Origin: Parerythrobacter_A sp963799315
GTDB taxonomy: Bacteria; Pseudomonadota; Alphaproteobacteria; Sphingomonadales; Sphingomonadaceae
Assembly (NCBI GenBank): GCA_963799315.1
Contig: CAWCWP010000002.1
Coordinates: forward strand, 62,001-126,000
Direction: 5' to 3'
DNA length: 64,000 bases
Shown here: piece after piece, positions 11,299-20,950 of the stretch
Position numbering within the stretch: position 1 is the first letter of the stretch
How the letters are laid out: the number at the start of each line of letters is the position of its first letter
Made by a program: the position numbers and the translations under genes
Notes under the pieces: model-generated
Database searches by the model: none
Told to the model about the DNA's origin: nothing
What the model saw: the letters and a program-made list of their open reading frames with translations, nothing else

Positions 11299-12720
11299 GT
11301 GGTGCGTGGTATCGCAAGTCGGTTGAAACTGGTGCTGGCAGGGCTGGCAGTTGCGCTGGCGTCGCCTGCAATGGCGCAGACAACCATCGAGAAACTTGCC
11401 GAGGTGCGCTTCGGCAATCACGGTGGCAGCGGCAATGTCCACGAGGTGTTACCGGCGGCGAACGACCGGACGATTATAGTCGGTAACGCGTATATTCCGG
11501 ACCCCAAACGTGCCGGCCAAACCCTTACCACGTTAACCTACACCGAAATCTCGCAGAACGGCACGGTGCTGGTCGACAAGAGTTTCGGTCGCGCACCTGC
11601 ATTGTCCCTGCGCGGGGCAGCATATGGAAATGGCGTCACGTATATCTACGGGTTCAACGCGCCCAGCCTGTTCAGCGACAACCCGGACACATGGGTCGCC
11701 GCCATTGCGCAAGGCGGCAGGATGCTGTGGCGCAAGCCGGTGGACGAGAGCAAGCTCGGCGATATCGAGCTGTTCGTGGAAGCATCGGGCCGTCTGGTGA
11801 TGGCGGGCAATGTGACGCGGACCGAGGAAGTCGGCATCGTGCCATGGTCCGCCGACGGCATCATGGGAACCCCGCAGATTTTCGGCACCGTGGCAAAGGA
11901 CGGCTGGAGCTATCCCCAACGGCTGGTCCGTGATGGCGGGACCGTGGGCACCGAACTTCTCTATTCACGCTTCAGCGAAGAGGAAGTGCGCCTGGACCGG
12001 TTCACCGCAGATGCAGCCGCAAACTGGACGGCTAGCGTGCTTTGGGCAGACCAGCGACAGCCCAGCAAGGCGCGCCCGAGCGGTATGGCATTAAAGGCTC
12101 TCGATAATGGCGGTCTGGTGCTGATCGGTCGGCGAGGGTCGCTAAACATCGACAAGGCTACCAAACGTTATCAGTCCAAGGATCTTTTTTATTGGGTGAT
12201 AGAGGGGGAAACGGAGGGGACGCCGAGCTTGCGGCATCTCGGACGTCGTATCGACGCCTCACTGGTCGATATCAGCAGCAAACCCGACGGCTCTTACCTG
12301 TTGCATAGCAACACAACCGACCTCGAAACGCTTTCCGACAATCCACCTTCCGGACTTGTCGGACATCGTGAGACCTTAACGATCGCGGACAGCAAGGCGA
12401 TGAGCATATATCGTTCGACCTACGCGCAGCGAATCCAGACCGTCGATACCAGCGATATCACCGCGCCCATTATGTTCGGACAGCTCGTGGACACCGAAAT
12501 GGGCAAAAATTCCGGTTTCGCTTACGTACTTACCAATTACGTCATGTATGGAACCGGAAAAACCTACGCCCAAAAGTTTCTGGGCGCGTTCGAAGACATA
12601 AAGCACAGCCGCCGCGCCGCCAACGGCGACCTTTTGCTGGTGTCAGAGGCGGGTAACAACTCGACCCTGTACGGGCCGGTTTTCCGCACCTTGCGGATTA
12701 CTCCGGGAGTGAAGAATTGA
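11299..12720 (+). CDS. Exported protein of unknown function, probable beta-propeller
   Basis: 473 residues starting at GTG 11299 (or the next GTG), with a G-rich ribosome site about 8 bases upstream. A signal peptide ends ALASPAMAQ. The mature part repeats short strands of the form G-hydrophobic-hydrophobic-G typical of propeller blades: RLVMAGNVTR, GGLVLIGRRG, GSYLLHSN and GDLLLVSEAG. No catalytic motif is visible. Its GC content is slightly lower than its neighbours. Its last codons overlap the start of the next gene, so the two are probably translated together. I do not recognise a named family. Confidence 0.65.
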   Translation: MVRGIASRLKLVLAGLAVALASPAMAQTTIEKLAEVRFGNHGGSGNVHEVLPAANDRTIIVGNAYIPDPKRAGQTLTTLTYTEISQNGTVLVDKSFGRAPALSLRGAAYGNGVTYIYGFNAPSLFSDNPDTWVAAIAQGGRMLWRKPVDESKLGDIELFVEASGRLVMAGNVTRTEEVGIVPWSADGIMGTPQIFGTVAKDGWSYPQRLVRDGGTVGTELLYSRFSEEEVRLDRFTADAAANWTASVLWADQRQPSKARPSGMALKALDNGGLVLIGRRGSLNIDKATKRYQSKDLFYWVIEGETEGTPSLRHLGRRIDASLVDISSKPDGSYLLHSNTTDLETLSDNPPSGLVGHRETLTIADSKAMSIYRSTYAQRIQTVDTSDITAPIMFGQLVDTEMGKNSGFAYVLTNYVMYGTGKTYAQKFLGAFEDIKHSRRAANGDLLLVSEAGNNSTLYGPVFRTLRITPGVKN

Positions 12721-13736
12721 TCATGCGCGCCATGCCGCTGCTGGCTTTTGCCATCGGCCTTACCCTGCCAACTGCTGCTTTTGCGCAGGCCGATGATGGA
12801 TTTGCCTATAACTGGAACGATCCGGAGAATGCGGGTGACACGGCGCAGGCCGATGACGGGTTCGCTTACGACTGGAACGACCCCGAAGATATGGATGCGG
12901 ACGCACAAGCCGAACGCGACAAGTATATCGAAGATTTTGGCGGCATTGTCCGACGGGAAAATGAGCGGCGCGCCGAGGAAAAGCGCGCTGCCGAAGAGCA
13001 GAACCGTGCGGTGGCGGAATACAATGCGGCGCAGCGGCGGCTGGCGCAGGCGCGGCGCAAGAGGTCCGAGGATTTGCTTAAGGGGCCGGATATCGGTGCG
13101 GCGATGCTGCGCGGGTTCGGTCGCGGGTTGGCGCAGGGTCTGGGCCGCGTGCAGGCCGAGCAGCAGGCCCGCAATCGCGCGCGCCAGAACGCCGAATACG
13201 AGAGATTGAAAAGCCAGGTCGCCGCCGCGAAATACCGGGCGGACAATGCCGCCGCGACGGCGTCTGCCACCCGCGCGCGCAACACCCGAAGGACGGCGGA
13301 ACGCGCCGAACAGCGACGCCGGTCGGATCGCCGCGCCGAATTGCGCCGCTCCGCCACCGCGCGTTCCACCTCGACCATAGCCAGTTCGACGCGCGCAACT
13401 TCCTCGCGCTCGACATCGGCACGCTCGACTTCCGCTGGGGCGGGCTCGGGCAATTCCGGTTCACGCCTGACGATAACGTCGCGCGACGATGGCTCCGCCG
13501 AACGCGAGCGGCTTGCCGCCGAGGCCGCCCGCGAGGCCGAGCGCGAGCAGGAGCGCCGCGACCGCGAATGGGAACGCGCGCAGGTCGAGCGCAAACGCGA
13601 ACAGGAACGGCTCGCCGCCGACCGCAAGCGCGAAGCCGAAGAGCGCGGCAAGGCCTATTGCGCGAAACTGGGCAAGACCTACCGCCCGTTCCGCTTGGGT
13701 GACGCGGTTGTGGTTGAGGGCATCCAATGCGAATGA
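12717..13736 (+). CDS. Exported Arg/Glu-rich coiled-coil protein with N-terminal tandem repeat
   Basis: About 339 residues. GGGAG at 12705-12709 is ideally spaced for TTG 12717, which overlaps the previous stop; ATG 12723 is the alternative. A signal peptide (LLAFAIGLTLPTAAFAQ) is followed by two tandem 20-residue repeats (QADDGFAYNWNDPE, then QADDGFAYDWNDPE). Next come a long charged helix rich in Glu, Arg and Ala (about residues 65-185), a Ser/Thr/Arg-rich linker, and a second charged helix. A short C-terminal piece has two cysteines (YCAKLGK ... EGIQCE). The composition suggests an elongated periplasmic or surface protein. The function is unknown; linkage to the two upstream exported proteins suggests a shared envelope role. 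Confidence 0.65.
   Translation: MIMRAMPLLAFAIGLTLPTAAFAQADDGFAYNWNDPENAGDTAQADDGFAYDWNDPEDMDADAQAERDKYIEDFGGIVRRENERRAEEKRAAEEQNRAVAEYNAAQRRLAQARRKRSEDLLKGPDIGAAMLRGFGRGLAQGLGRVQAEQQARNRARQNAEYERLKSQVAAAKYRADNAAATASATRARNTRRTAERAEQRRRSDRRAELRRSATARSTSTIASSTRATSSRSTSARSTSAGAGSGNSGSRLTITSRDDGSAERERLAAEAAREAEREQERRDREWERAQVERKREQERLAADRKREAEERGKAYCAKLGKTYRPFRLGDAVVVEGIQCE
12786..12905 (+). repeat. Tandem 60-bp coding repeat (2 copies)
   Basis: 12786-12845 and 12846-12905 encode near-identical 20-residue units beginning QADDGFAY. Differences between copies are mostly third-position changes, so the duplication is under protein-level constraint and not fresh. Confidence 0.8.
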
Positions 13737-13884
13737 AACAGCGCTGACGGCGAAAGCCTGTCCTACAGCCCCGCGCCCGTGCCATGTCGGGGCAATGCGC
13801 ACCCCTTCACCCAAGCCTGCATCAACCAAGCGTGCGCTTCACGTAACGCTTTGCAAGCAAACAAAAATATCGTCCAAAGGCCAC

Positions 13885-13917
13885 ACCGGGAGCGGTTTCT
13901 TACAACCGCCGCCCGGT
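13885..13917. terminator. Two-step hairpin between convergent genes, candidate terminator
   Basis: ACCGGG (13885-13890) pairs with CCCGGT (13912-13917), and inside it GCGGTT pairs with AACCGC, closing a 6-base loop. It lies 22 bases past the pstS stop on the minus strand. On that strand a T-rich segment follows about 17 bases later, so the match to a classical terminator is loose. Confidence 0.4.
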
Positions 13918-13938
13918 ATGGACTAGTATGAACGAAAC

Positions 13939-14988
13939 CTAGTTCAGATCAGCTGCCGTCATCGGCGTCAGGCCGGTGATCTTCGCCTCGTTCTGCGCCA
14001 TCGCGTCGGCGGGCGAGGGGACCATGCCGATCTTGGACAGTGCGCCGCCCTGCACCCAGTCTGCGCGCCATTGGTCGACGAATTGTTTCAGGCCCGGAAT
14101 GGCGTTCACATGCGCTTTCTTGACGTAGATGTAGAGCGGGCGCGCGCCTTCATAGGCGAAGCTGGTGATGTTCTCGTAAGTCGGCTCCACCCCGTCCAGC
14201 GGCAGGCCCTGCACCACCCCGGCATTTTCTTCGAGGTAGGAATAGCCGAAGATGCCCAACGCCTTGTCGTTGTTGGAGATTTTCTGGACGATCAGATTGT
14301 CCTGCTCGCCCTGGTCGACATAGCCGCCATCGGTGCGCAGGTCGGTGCAGGTGGCTTCCCACGCCGCCTCGTCGCTTTCCTTCAGCGCGACCATGCGCGG
14401 ATCCTCGTCGCACCCCTTGTGCAGCACCAGTTCCTTCAGCGCGTCGCGCGTGCCGGAAGTGGAGGGCGGGCCGTACACGAGGATCGGCACATCGGGCAGC
14501 GAGGCATCGACATCGGACCAGGTCTTGGCCGTCTGCGCCTCGCCATAGGGATTGGCGGCGATGGCGCGATAGACGATTTCGGGCGTCAGGTTCATCGTCA
14601 GGCCACCCTTCTTCGATGCAAAGGCGATGCCGTCGAGGCCCACCTGCACTTCGACCACCTCGTTCACGCCGTTCGCCATGCAGGTTTCCAGTTCGGACGG
14701 TTTCATGCGGCGGCTGGCATTGGCGATATCGGGGTGGCTCGGCCCCACGCCCTTGCAGAACAGATTGATGCCGTTGCCGGTGCCGGTGGATTCGATGACC
14801 GGGCTGTCGAAATCGGGATTGGACAGCGCAAAGTTTTCGGCCACTTTCTTGGCGAAGGGGAAGACGGTGGAGGAGCCGACGACCTTGATCGATTCGCGCG
14901 AACCTCCGCCAGCGTCGCACCCGGCCAGCGCCAGGGCGGAGGCCGCACCGAACAGCAGCGGAACGGCGAGCTTGCGAAACACGGTCAT
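13939..14988 (-). CDS. pstS: PstS phosphate-binding lipoprotein of the Pst ABC transporter
   Basis: A high-affinity phosphate-binding protein anchored outside the inner membrane. Of 349 residues, the lipobox LALAGC places the lipidated cysteine at 24. Family motifs are VVGSSTVFPFAKKVAE, ESTGTGNGINLF, a SRRMKPSE segment and YGPPSTSGTRDALKEL. The size and whole-length pattern match PstS of the alphaproteobacterial PstS/SphX type. The frame is intact. A Pho box lies 54 bases upstream (see 15042-15059), so PhoB control is expected. pstC, pstA and pstB are not in the window, so the binding protein is encoded alone here. Confidence 0.93.
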   Translation of the reverse strand: MTVFRKLAVPLLFGAASALALAGCDAGGGSRESIKVVGSSTVFPFAKKVAENFALSNPDFDSPVIESTGTGNGINLFCKGVGPSHPDIANASRRMKPSELETCMANGVNEVVEVQVGLDGIAFASKKGGLTMNLTPEIVYRAIAANPYGEAQTAKTWSDVDASLPDVPILVYGPPSTSGTRDALKELVLHKGCDEDPRMVALKESDEAAWEATCTDLRTDGGYVDQGEQDNLIVQKISNNDKALGIFGYSYLEENAGVVQGLPLDGVEPTYENITSFAYEGARPLYIYVKKAHVNAIPGLKQFVDQWRADWVQGGALSKIGMVPSPADAMAQNEAKITGLTPMTAADLN

Positions 14989-15025
14989 GGCCTAAACTTC
15001 CCTGAACTTTCAAACGGAGACATTT

Positions 15026-15059
15026 CGATTAGGTAGCGGCAATGACAGTCATGTGACAG
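15026..15059 (-). promoter_or_regulatory. Pho box and -10 element of pstS
   Basis: On the minus strand the sequence CTGTCAC-ATGA-CTGTCAT occupies 15059-15042. It is two 7-base direct repeats spaced by 4, matching the PhoB consensus at nearly every position. Ten bases further on is TAATCG (15031-15026), a plausible -10 at the spacing usual for PhoB-activated promoters. The box also lies 57 bases upstream of ald on the other strand, so an effect there is possible but not shown. Confidence 0.8.
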
Positions 15060-15116
15060 TGGCTTGTCGCGTCGCGCCGCGCCACCTAACGCGACAGCTG
15101 CATCAGGAGACATACC

Positions 15117-16232
15117 ATGCGTATCGGTTGCCCGGCGGAAATCAAGAATCACGAATACCGCGTCGGCCTGACGCCGGAAAGCGCGCGCGAGCTGGGCATG
15201 AACGGCGCCGAAGTGTGGATCGAGAGCGGCGCGGGCCTCGGCATCGGGGCGACCGACGCTGAATATCGCGATGCGGGTGCGACAATCGTCGACGGGCCGG
15301 ACCCGATCTTCGCCGAATGCGAGATGGTGGTGAAGGTGAAGGAACCGCAGGCGGAGGAACGCGCGAAGCTGCGCGAGGGCCAGATCCTCTACACCTATCT
15401 GCACCTCGCCCCCGATCCCGACCAGACCGCCGATCTGGTGAAATCGGGCGTCACCGCCATCGCCTACGAAACCGTCACCGCGCCGAACGGGGTGCTGCCT
15501 CTGCTGAAACCGATGAGCCAGGTGGCCGGGCGGATGAGCATACAGGCAGGCGCGACCGCGCTGGAAAAGGCGCAGGGCGGGCGCGGCGTGCTGCTGGGCG
15601 GCGTGCCGGGGGTGCTGCCGGGCAAGGTGGTGGTGATCGGCGGCGGCGTGGTCGGGTTCAACGCGGCGCAGATGGCGGTCGGGCTGGGCGGCGATGTCAC
15701 CATCCTCGACCGCGATCCCGAAGTGCTGGAAAAGGTCGGCACCTTCTTCGAAGCGCGCGCCTCGACCCGCTATTCCAGCCGCGCCAATCTGGAAGATTCG
15801 GTGCGGCAGGCGGATCTGGTCATCGGCGCGGTGCTGATCCCCGGCGCCGCCGCGCCCAAGCTGGTGACGCGCGAATTGCTGTGCGAAATGAAGCCGGGTG
15901 CGGTGCTGGTGGATGTGGCGATCGACCAGGGCGGCTGCTTCGAAACGTCCAAGCCGACCACCCATGCCGAGCCGACCTTCGTGGTCGACGACATCGTGCA
16001 TTACTGCGTGGCGAACATGCCGGGTGCCGTCGCGCGGACCAGCACCTATGCGCTCAACAACGTCACCCTGCCCCACGCCCTGCGCATGGCGCAGCACGGC
16101 TGGCGCGAGGCGCTGCGCCGCGATCCGCATCTGGCACAAGGGCTGAACGTCCATGCGGGTGCGGTGACATATGAGGCGGTGGCGACCGAGCTGGGCTACG
16201 ATTACAAGCCCGTGGCGGAGGTGCTGGGCTAG
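15117..16232 (+). CDS. ald: Alanine dehydrogenase
   Basis: NAD-dependent interconversion of L-alanine with pyruvate and ammonium; cytosolic, normally hexameric. 371 residues, the usual length. The N-terminus MRIGCPAEIKNHEYRVGLTP is diagnostic. Other matches are KVKEP, TYLHLAPD, the Rossmann segment VVVIGGGVVGFNAAQMA followed by acidic Asp in VTILDRDP, and VDVAIDQGGCFET. AGGAG lies 7 bases before the ATG. It is divergent from pstS, and its stop overlaps the end of the convergent thioesterase gene by 4 bases. The frame is intact. Confidence 0.97.
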   Translation: MRIGCPAEIKNHEYRVGLTPESARELGMNGAEVWIESGAGLGIGATDAEYRDAGATIVDGPDPIFAECEMVVKVKEPQAEERAKLREGQILYTYLHLAPDPDQTADLVKSGVTAIAYETVTAPNGVLPLLKPMSQVAGRMSIQAGATALEKAQGGRGVLLGGVPGVLPGKVVVIGGGVVGFNAAQMAVGLGGDVTILDRDPEVLEKVGTFFEARASTRYSSRANLEDSVRQADLVIGAVLIPGAAAPKLVTRELLCEMKPGAVLVDVAIDQGGCFETSKPTTHAEPTFVVDDIVHYCVANMPGAVARTSTYALNNVTLPHALRMAQHGWREALRRDPHLAQGLNVHAGAVTYEAVATELGYDYKPVAEVLG

Positions 16233-16627
16233 GGCTGCATGAAGGGCGCGTAGACCTCTTCGCGCACCCGCAGCGGACGACCGGTGGCGCGGTCCAGCAT
16301 GGCCCATGTGGTGTTGGCCGAAACGATGCGCTTGCCGTTCGCATCGTGGAAATCCACCCGCCGGTCGAACTTCGCGCCCGACGGTTTGCCGGGAATGAAG
16401 GTGGTGCCGGTCACGCTCTCGCCCGCCGCGATGTTGCCGCGATAATCGATCTCGTGCCGCACCACGAGCCACACCAGCGCCGCCTGCTGCGCCTCCGAAG
16501 CCACGGCCCGCCAATGCGCCGTCGCCATGTCCTGCACCCAGCCGACCCACACCGCATTGTTCACATGCCCCATCTCGTCGATATGTTCGGGCGCGGCGGT
16601 GAAGGTTAGCGAAAAAGGTTCGCTCAC
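16229..16627 (-). CDS. Hotdog-fold acyl-CoA thioesterase (YbgC/FadM type)
   Basis: A 132-residue single hotdog domain. The family signature HIDEMGHVNNAVWVGWVQDM carries the catalytic-loop Asp and the invariant GHVNN. HEIDYRGNIAAGE and the C-terminal strand VSANTTWAMLD also fit. It probably hydrolyses an acyl-CoA; the chain preference is unknown. The start is GTG at 16627, and GTGA overlaps the stop of the upstream S9 peptidase, a sign of translational coupling. Confidence 0.88.
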   Translation of the reverse strand: MSEPFSLTFTAAPEHIDEMGHVNNAVWVGWVQDMATAHWRAVASEAQQAALVWLVVRHEIDYRGNIAAGESVTGTTFIPGKPSGAKFDRRVDFHDANGKRIVSANTTWAMLDRATGRPLRVREEVYAPFMQP

Positions 16628-18830
16628 TCCGCCTGTTCCGGATTGGCCAGCCCAAGCTGCGTCAGGATGAAGGCGAATTCCTCCGCCGTTTCCTCCAGCG
16701 CGGTGAAGCGGCCCGACTTGCCGCCATGGCCTGCGCCCATGTTGGTCTTCAGCAGCAGCAGGTTGTCGTCGGTCTTCACTTCACGCAGGCGGGCGACCCA
16801 TTTGGCAGGTTCCCAATAGGTCACGCGCGGATCGTTCAGGCCCGCGGTCACCAGCATCGGCGGATAGTCCTGCGCTACCACCTGATCGTAGGGGCTGTAG
16901 CTGAGGATGTAGGCATAGGCCTGCTTGCTCTCGATAGGATTGCCCCATTCGGGCCATTCGCCCGGCGTCAGCGGCAGCGTGTCGTCGAGCATGGTGTTGA
17001 GGATATCGACGAACGGCACGTCGGCCACGATCGCACCCCACAAGCGCCGGATCGGTGTTGGCGATCACGCCCATCAGGCTGCCGCCCGCCGACCCGCCGC
17101 TGGCGCTGATCCTGCCCGCCGTGGTGTGCCCGGTCGCCACCAGCCCCTTGGCCACATCGACGAAATCGTTGAACGTGTTGGTGCGCTCGTTCATCTTGCC
17201 TTGCAGGTACCAGTTGCGGCCCAGATCGTCGCCGCCGCGAATATGCGCGATGGCATAGGCCATGCCGCGATCGAGCAGGCTCAACCGGCTGCTGGAAAAG
17301 CCCGGCGGCACGGCATAGCCATAGGCGCCATAGGCATAGAGATGCAGCGGACCGCCCTTCGGCGTATCGGTGCGCGCGCACCACGCTGACCGGCACCTGC
17401 GTGCCGTCGCGCGCGGTGATGGTCAGCCGTTCGGTCACATAGAGCGAGGCGTCGTAGCCGCTGGGGATTTCCTGCTGCTTCAGCAGTTCCAGCGCGCCGC
17501 TGGCGACATCGTAATCATAGACCGAGTCCGGCGTGACCATGCTTTCATAGGCCAGCCGCAGCTTGGCGACGGCGTATTCCGGATTGTTGGACAGCCCGGC
17601 GTCGTAGCTCGCTTCGGGGAAAGCGACGGGCGTTATCGTACCCGCATCGGCATAGGATCGCAGCTGCACCTGATCGAGGCCGTCCAGCCGCCCTTCCGTG
17701 ACATAGAACCCTTCGAACAGCTGCATGTCGGTGAGGTAGAACTGGTCGGACCCGGCGATCAGCGTCGTCCAGTCGCCCGGCGTGGCGAGGTCGGCGGTGG
17801 CGAGGCGGAAATTGACGTGCTCGTCATTGGTGTGGACGAACAGCGTTGTCGTGCCTCCGTCGGTGCGCAGATCGACATCGTATTCGACGCCCTTCTCGCG
17901 CGCCCGCACCAGAACCTGTTCGCCGGTCGGATCGGCGGTCGGCACCAGACGCACTTCGCTCGTCTCGTTGTCGCCGGTGGCGATGATCAGCCAGTCGTCC
18001 TGCGCGCTCTTGCCGATACCGACGCGGAACCCCTCGTCCGCCTCGCGATACAGCTCAACATCGTCCGCCACGTCGGTGCCGAGCCGGTGCAGGCGGGCAT
18101 TGTCGACGCGCCAGTTGGCATTCGCCTTGCCGTAAACCAGCGCGGTATCACCCGCGACCCATAGCAGCGAGGACAGCGTTTCCGGAATCACATCGGGCAA
18201 CAATTCACCGGTGCCCAAGTCCTTGATCCGCGCGGTGAAGCGTTCCGAGCCGTTATCGTCATAGGAGTAGGCGAGCTTCGTGCCGTCCTCGCTGACCGAG
18301 ATCGAGCCAAGCCGGAAATAGTCCTTACCCTCGGCCAGTTCGTTTTCGTCCAGCATCAGCTGGTCGGCACCCCCTGCCACGGGCCTGCGCCACCATTGCC
18401 GGTATTCCTTCCCCTCAACCACGGCGGTCCAGTAAAGGTAGTCGCCATCCTTCTGCGGGACCGAGCTGTCGTCCTGCTTCACGCGGCCCTTCAACTCCTC
18501 GAACAGTGTCTTCACCAGCGGGCGGTGCGGTTCCATCGCCGCTTCGAAATAGGCATTCTCCGCCTCCAGATGGGCCAGCACGTCGGCATCGTCGATCACC
18601 GGATAGGACTGGTCCTTCATCCAGTGATACGGATCCTCGATGGTGATGCCGTGATGCGTGGCGCTGTGGCTGCGTTTCTCGGCGACGGGCGGGGCGGAAA
18701 GGTCGGATGCGGACAAGCGGGCGGGTACTTTCATTTGGGAAGGCATTTCGGAAGGTTGAGTCTGGGCGAAAGCCGGATGCGCAATCGCGGCACTGGCAAG
18801 CAGGCCGATAAGCAAAGCTGGTTTGTTCAT
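16624..18830 (-). CDS. S9 family prolyl oligopeptidase (oligopeptidase B type), exported, two frameshifts
   Basis: A signal peptide (LLIGLLASAAIAHPAFAQ) puts this serine peptidase in the periplasm or outside. The N-terminal propeller begins with the family segment ITIEDPYHWMKDQSYP and extends to about residue 480. The alpha/beta-hydrolase domain supplies Ser in SGGSAGG, Asp in GLNDPRV and His in GAGHGGKSGR. RGGDDLGRNWYLQGK is typical of oligopeptidase B relatives. Total length, about 735 residues, is right. Frame changes occur near 17375 and 17040; both lie in otherwise well-conserved sequence and look like errors. The start at 18830 gives a clean signal peptide; an extension to 18863 does not. 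It is followed by the coupled thioesterase. Confidence 0.9.
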
Positions 18831-18941
18831 GGGTGGGGGTTCCCTGTTGAAACAGGCCGACACATGCTATGCCGACATATCGATTATGCGACAGCGTTTT
18901 AGCCGAACCGCATCGCAACACCAGACCCGAAGGAATACGCC

Positions 18942-20777
18942 ATGCTGATGCAAACCCACGAAAGCCGCCTCTCCGCCCTGCGCGAGGAATTGAAGCGGCG
19001 CGATCTCGACGGCTTCGTGGTGCCGTTCACCGACGAGCATATGTCCGAATATATCGGCGGCTATGCGCAGCGGCTGGCCTGGCTGACCGGCTTCGGCGGA
19101 TCGGCGGGGGCGGCGATCGTGCTGCGGAATGGCGGCGGCGATGTTCGTCGACGGGCGCTACACCATCCAGGTGCGCGACCAGGTCGATGTGCGGCTGTTC
19201 GATATCAACATCGTGCCGGGTGAAAGCATGGCGGCGTGGCTGGCCGCGAATGCACCGGAAGGCGCGCGGATCGGCTACGATGCGTGGCTGCATACCGCCG
19301 GATGGGCCAAGGCGCTGGGGCGCGACGTTGCGCGCGAAGCGCATGGAACTGGTCGCGACCGACGGCAATCCCGTCGACGCGGTGTGGGCGGACCGCCCCG
19401 CCCCCTCCGCCGCGCCCGCCGTGGTGCATGACGAGGCGCTGGCGGGCCGCAGCAGCGCGGACAAGCGCGCGCAGGTGGCCGATGCGCTTCTGGCGGAAGG
19501 GCAGGATGCCGCCGTCATCTCCGCGCTCGACAGCATCGCCTGGCTGCTGAACATTCGCGGCAGCGATGTGGACCGCACGCCGGTCGCGCTGTCCTACCTG
19601 CTGGCCCATGCCGACGGCACGGCGGAGCTGTTCATCGCGCCCGAAAAGGTCACGCCCGAACTGGAGCGGCATCTCGGCAATGCGGTAACGCTGCGCCCGC
19701 GCGATGCGTTCGAGGAGGCGCTGGGCGATCTGGCGGGCAAGACCGTCGGTGTCGATCCCGATTTCGGCGTGGCGGCGATATCCGGCCTGCTGTCGGCGGG
19801 CGGCGCGAAGCCGGTGCTGTCGCGCGATCCGGTCATCCTGCCCAAGGCGATCAAGAACGCTGCCGAACAGCAGGGCCACCGCGATGCGCAGGCCCGCGAC
19901 GGCGCGGCGATCGCCAAATTCCTGCACTGGCTGGCGACACGAAGTGCCCAAGGGCGGCGAGGACGAGCTGTCCGCCGTCGCCAGGCTGCGCGCCTTCCGT
20001 GAGGAAACGGGCGTTTTGCGCGATCAGAGCTTCGACACGATCTCCGCCGCCGGACCGCACGCCGCGCTGCCGCATTACCGCGTGGACGAGGACAGCAATA
20101 TTCCCATCGCGCCCGGCAGTGTGTTCCTGTGCGATTCGGGCGGGCAATATGCCGACGGCACCACCGACATCACGCGCACGGTCTGGATCGGCGATGCAGA
20201 TGGCAAGGCACAACCCACCGCCGAACACCGCGACCGCTTCACCCGCGTGCTGAAAGGCCACATCGCGCTGGCCACTGCACGCTTTCCCGACGGGACCAGC
20301 GGCGGCCAGCTCGACGCGCTGGCCCGCCAGCACCTGTGGCAGGCGGGCGTCGATTACGCCCACGGCACCGGCCACGGCGTCGGCAGCTATCTCGGCGTGC
20401 ACGAAGGGCCGCAACGCATCGCCAAGTCCAGCGGCGCGCAACCCGGCACCGGCGAACCGCTGCGCGCCGGGATGATCTGTTCCAACGAACCGGGCTATTA
20501 CAAGGCCGACGCATTCGGCATCCGCATCGAAAACCTGGTGCTGGTGACGCCCGTCGAAATGGAAGGCGCGGAAGGCGACTATCTCGGCTTCGAAACGCTC
20601 ACCTTCGCGCCGATCGACAAGACGCTGGTGGATCGCGACTTGCTGACGCCCGCCGAAATCGACTGGTGGAACGCCTATCACCAGCAGGTCCACGCCATCG
20701 TCGGCCCGCAGCTCGATGGTGCACAGGCAGACGACGGGGTGCGCGCATGGTTCGATGCGGCCTGCGAGCCGCTTTGA
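18942..20777 (+). CDS. Aminopeptidase P family metallopeptidase (long form), three frameshifts
   Basis: Removes N-terminal residues in front of proline; two-metal creatinase/methionine-aminopeptidase fold. The product of about 610 residues is the long three-domain form (two N-terminal creatinase-like domains and the catalytic domain). It begins SRLSALREELKRRDLDGFVV. Metal ligands are visible: the two Asp in LCDSGGQYADGTTDIT, His in HGTGHGVGSYLGVHEGP, Glu in SNEPGYY and Glu in IRIENLV. Frames change near 19135, 19325 and 19937, each curable by one base. No signal peptide is seen, so it acts in the cytosol. It is divergent from the S9 peptidase, about 110 bases away. Confidence 0.92.
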
Positions 20778-20813
20778 CGGGCGATGAACGGTTGTGGCGG
20801 TCCGTTACAAAGC

Positions 20814-20842
20814 GCGACAATCCAGCCTCCAGCCGGGATAAT
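20814..20842 (+). promoter_or_regulatory. Candidate sigma-70-type promoter of the EF-hand/two-component operon
   Basis: GCGACA (20814-20819) and GATAAT (20837-20842) are separated by 17 bases. The -10 matches 5 of 6 consensus positions and the -35 matches 4 of 6. It lies in the only non-coding gap before the operon and would give a leader of about 100 bases. Prediction only. Confidence 0.4.
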
Positions 20843-20950
20843 ACTGCGACACAGCGGCTCTAAAAGGGATGCATGAACCGCGGTCGGGACGTCCCCTCCC
20901 CTCGACACCGTTCCGGTCGCGGTTCTTCTGAAACCTATCGGAGAACACCC

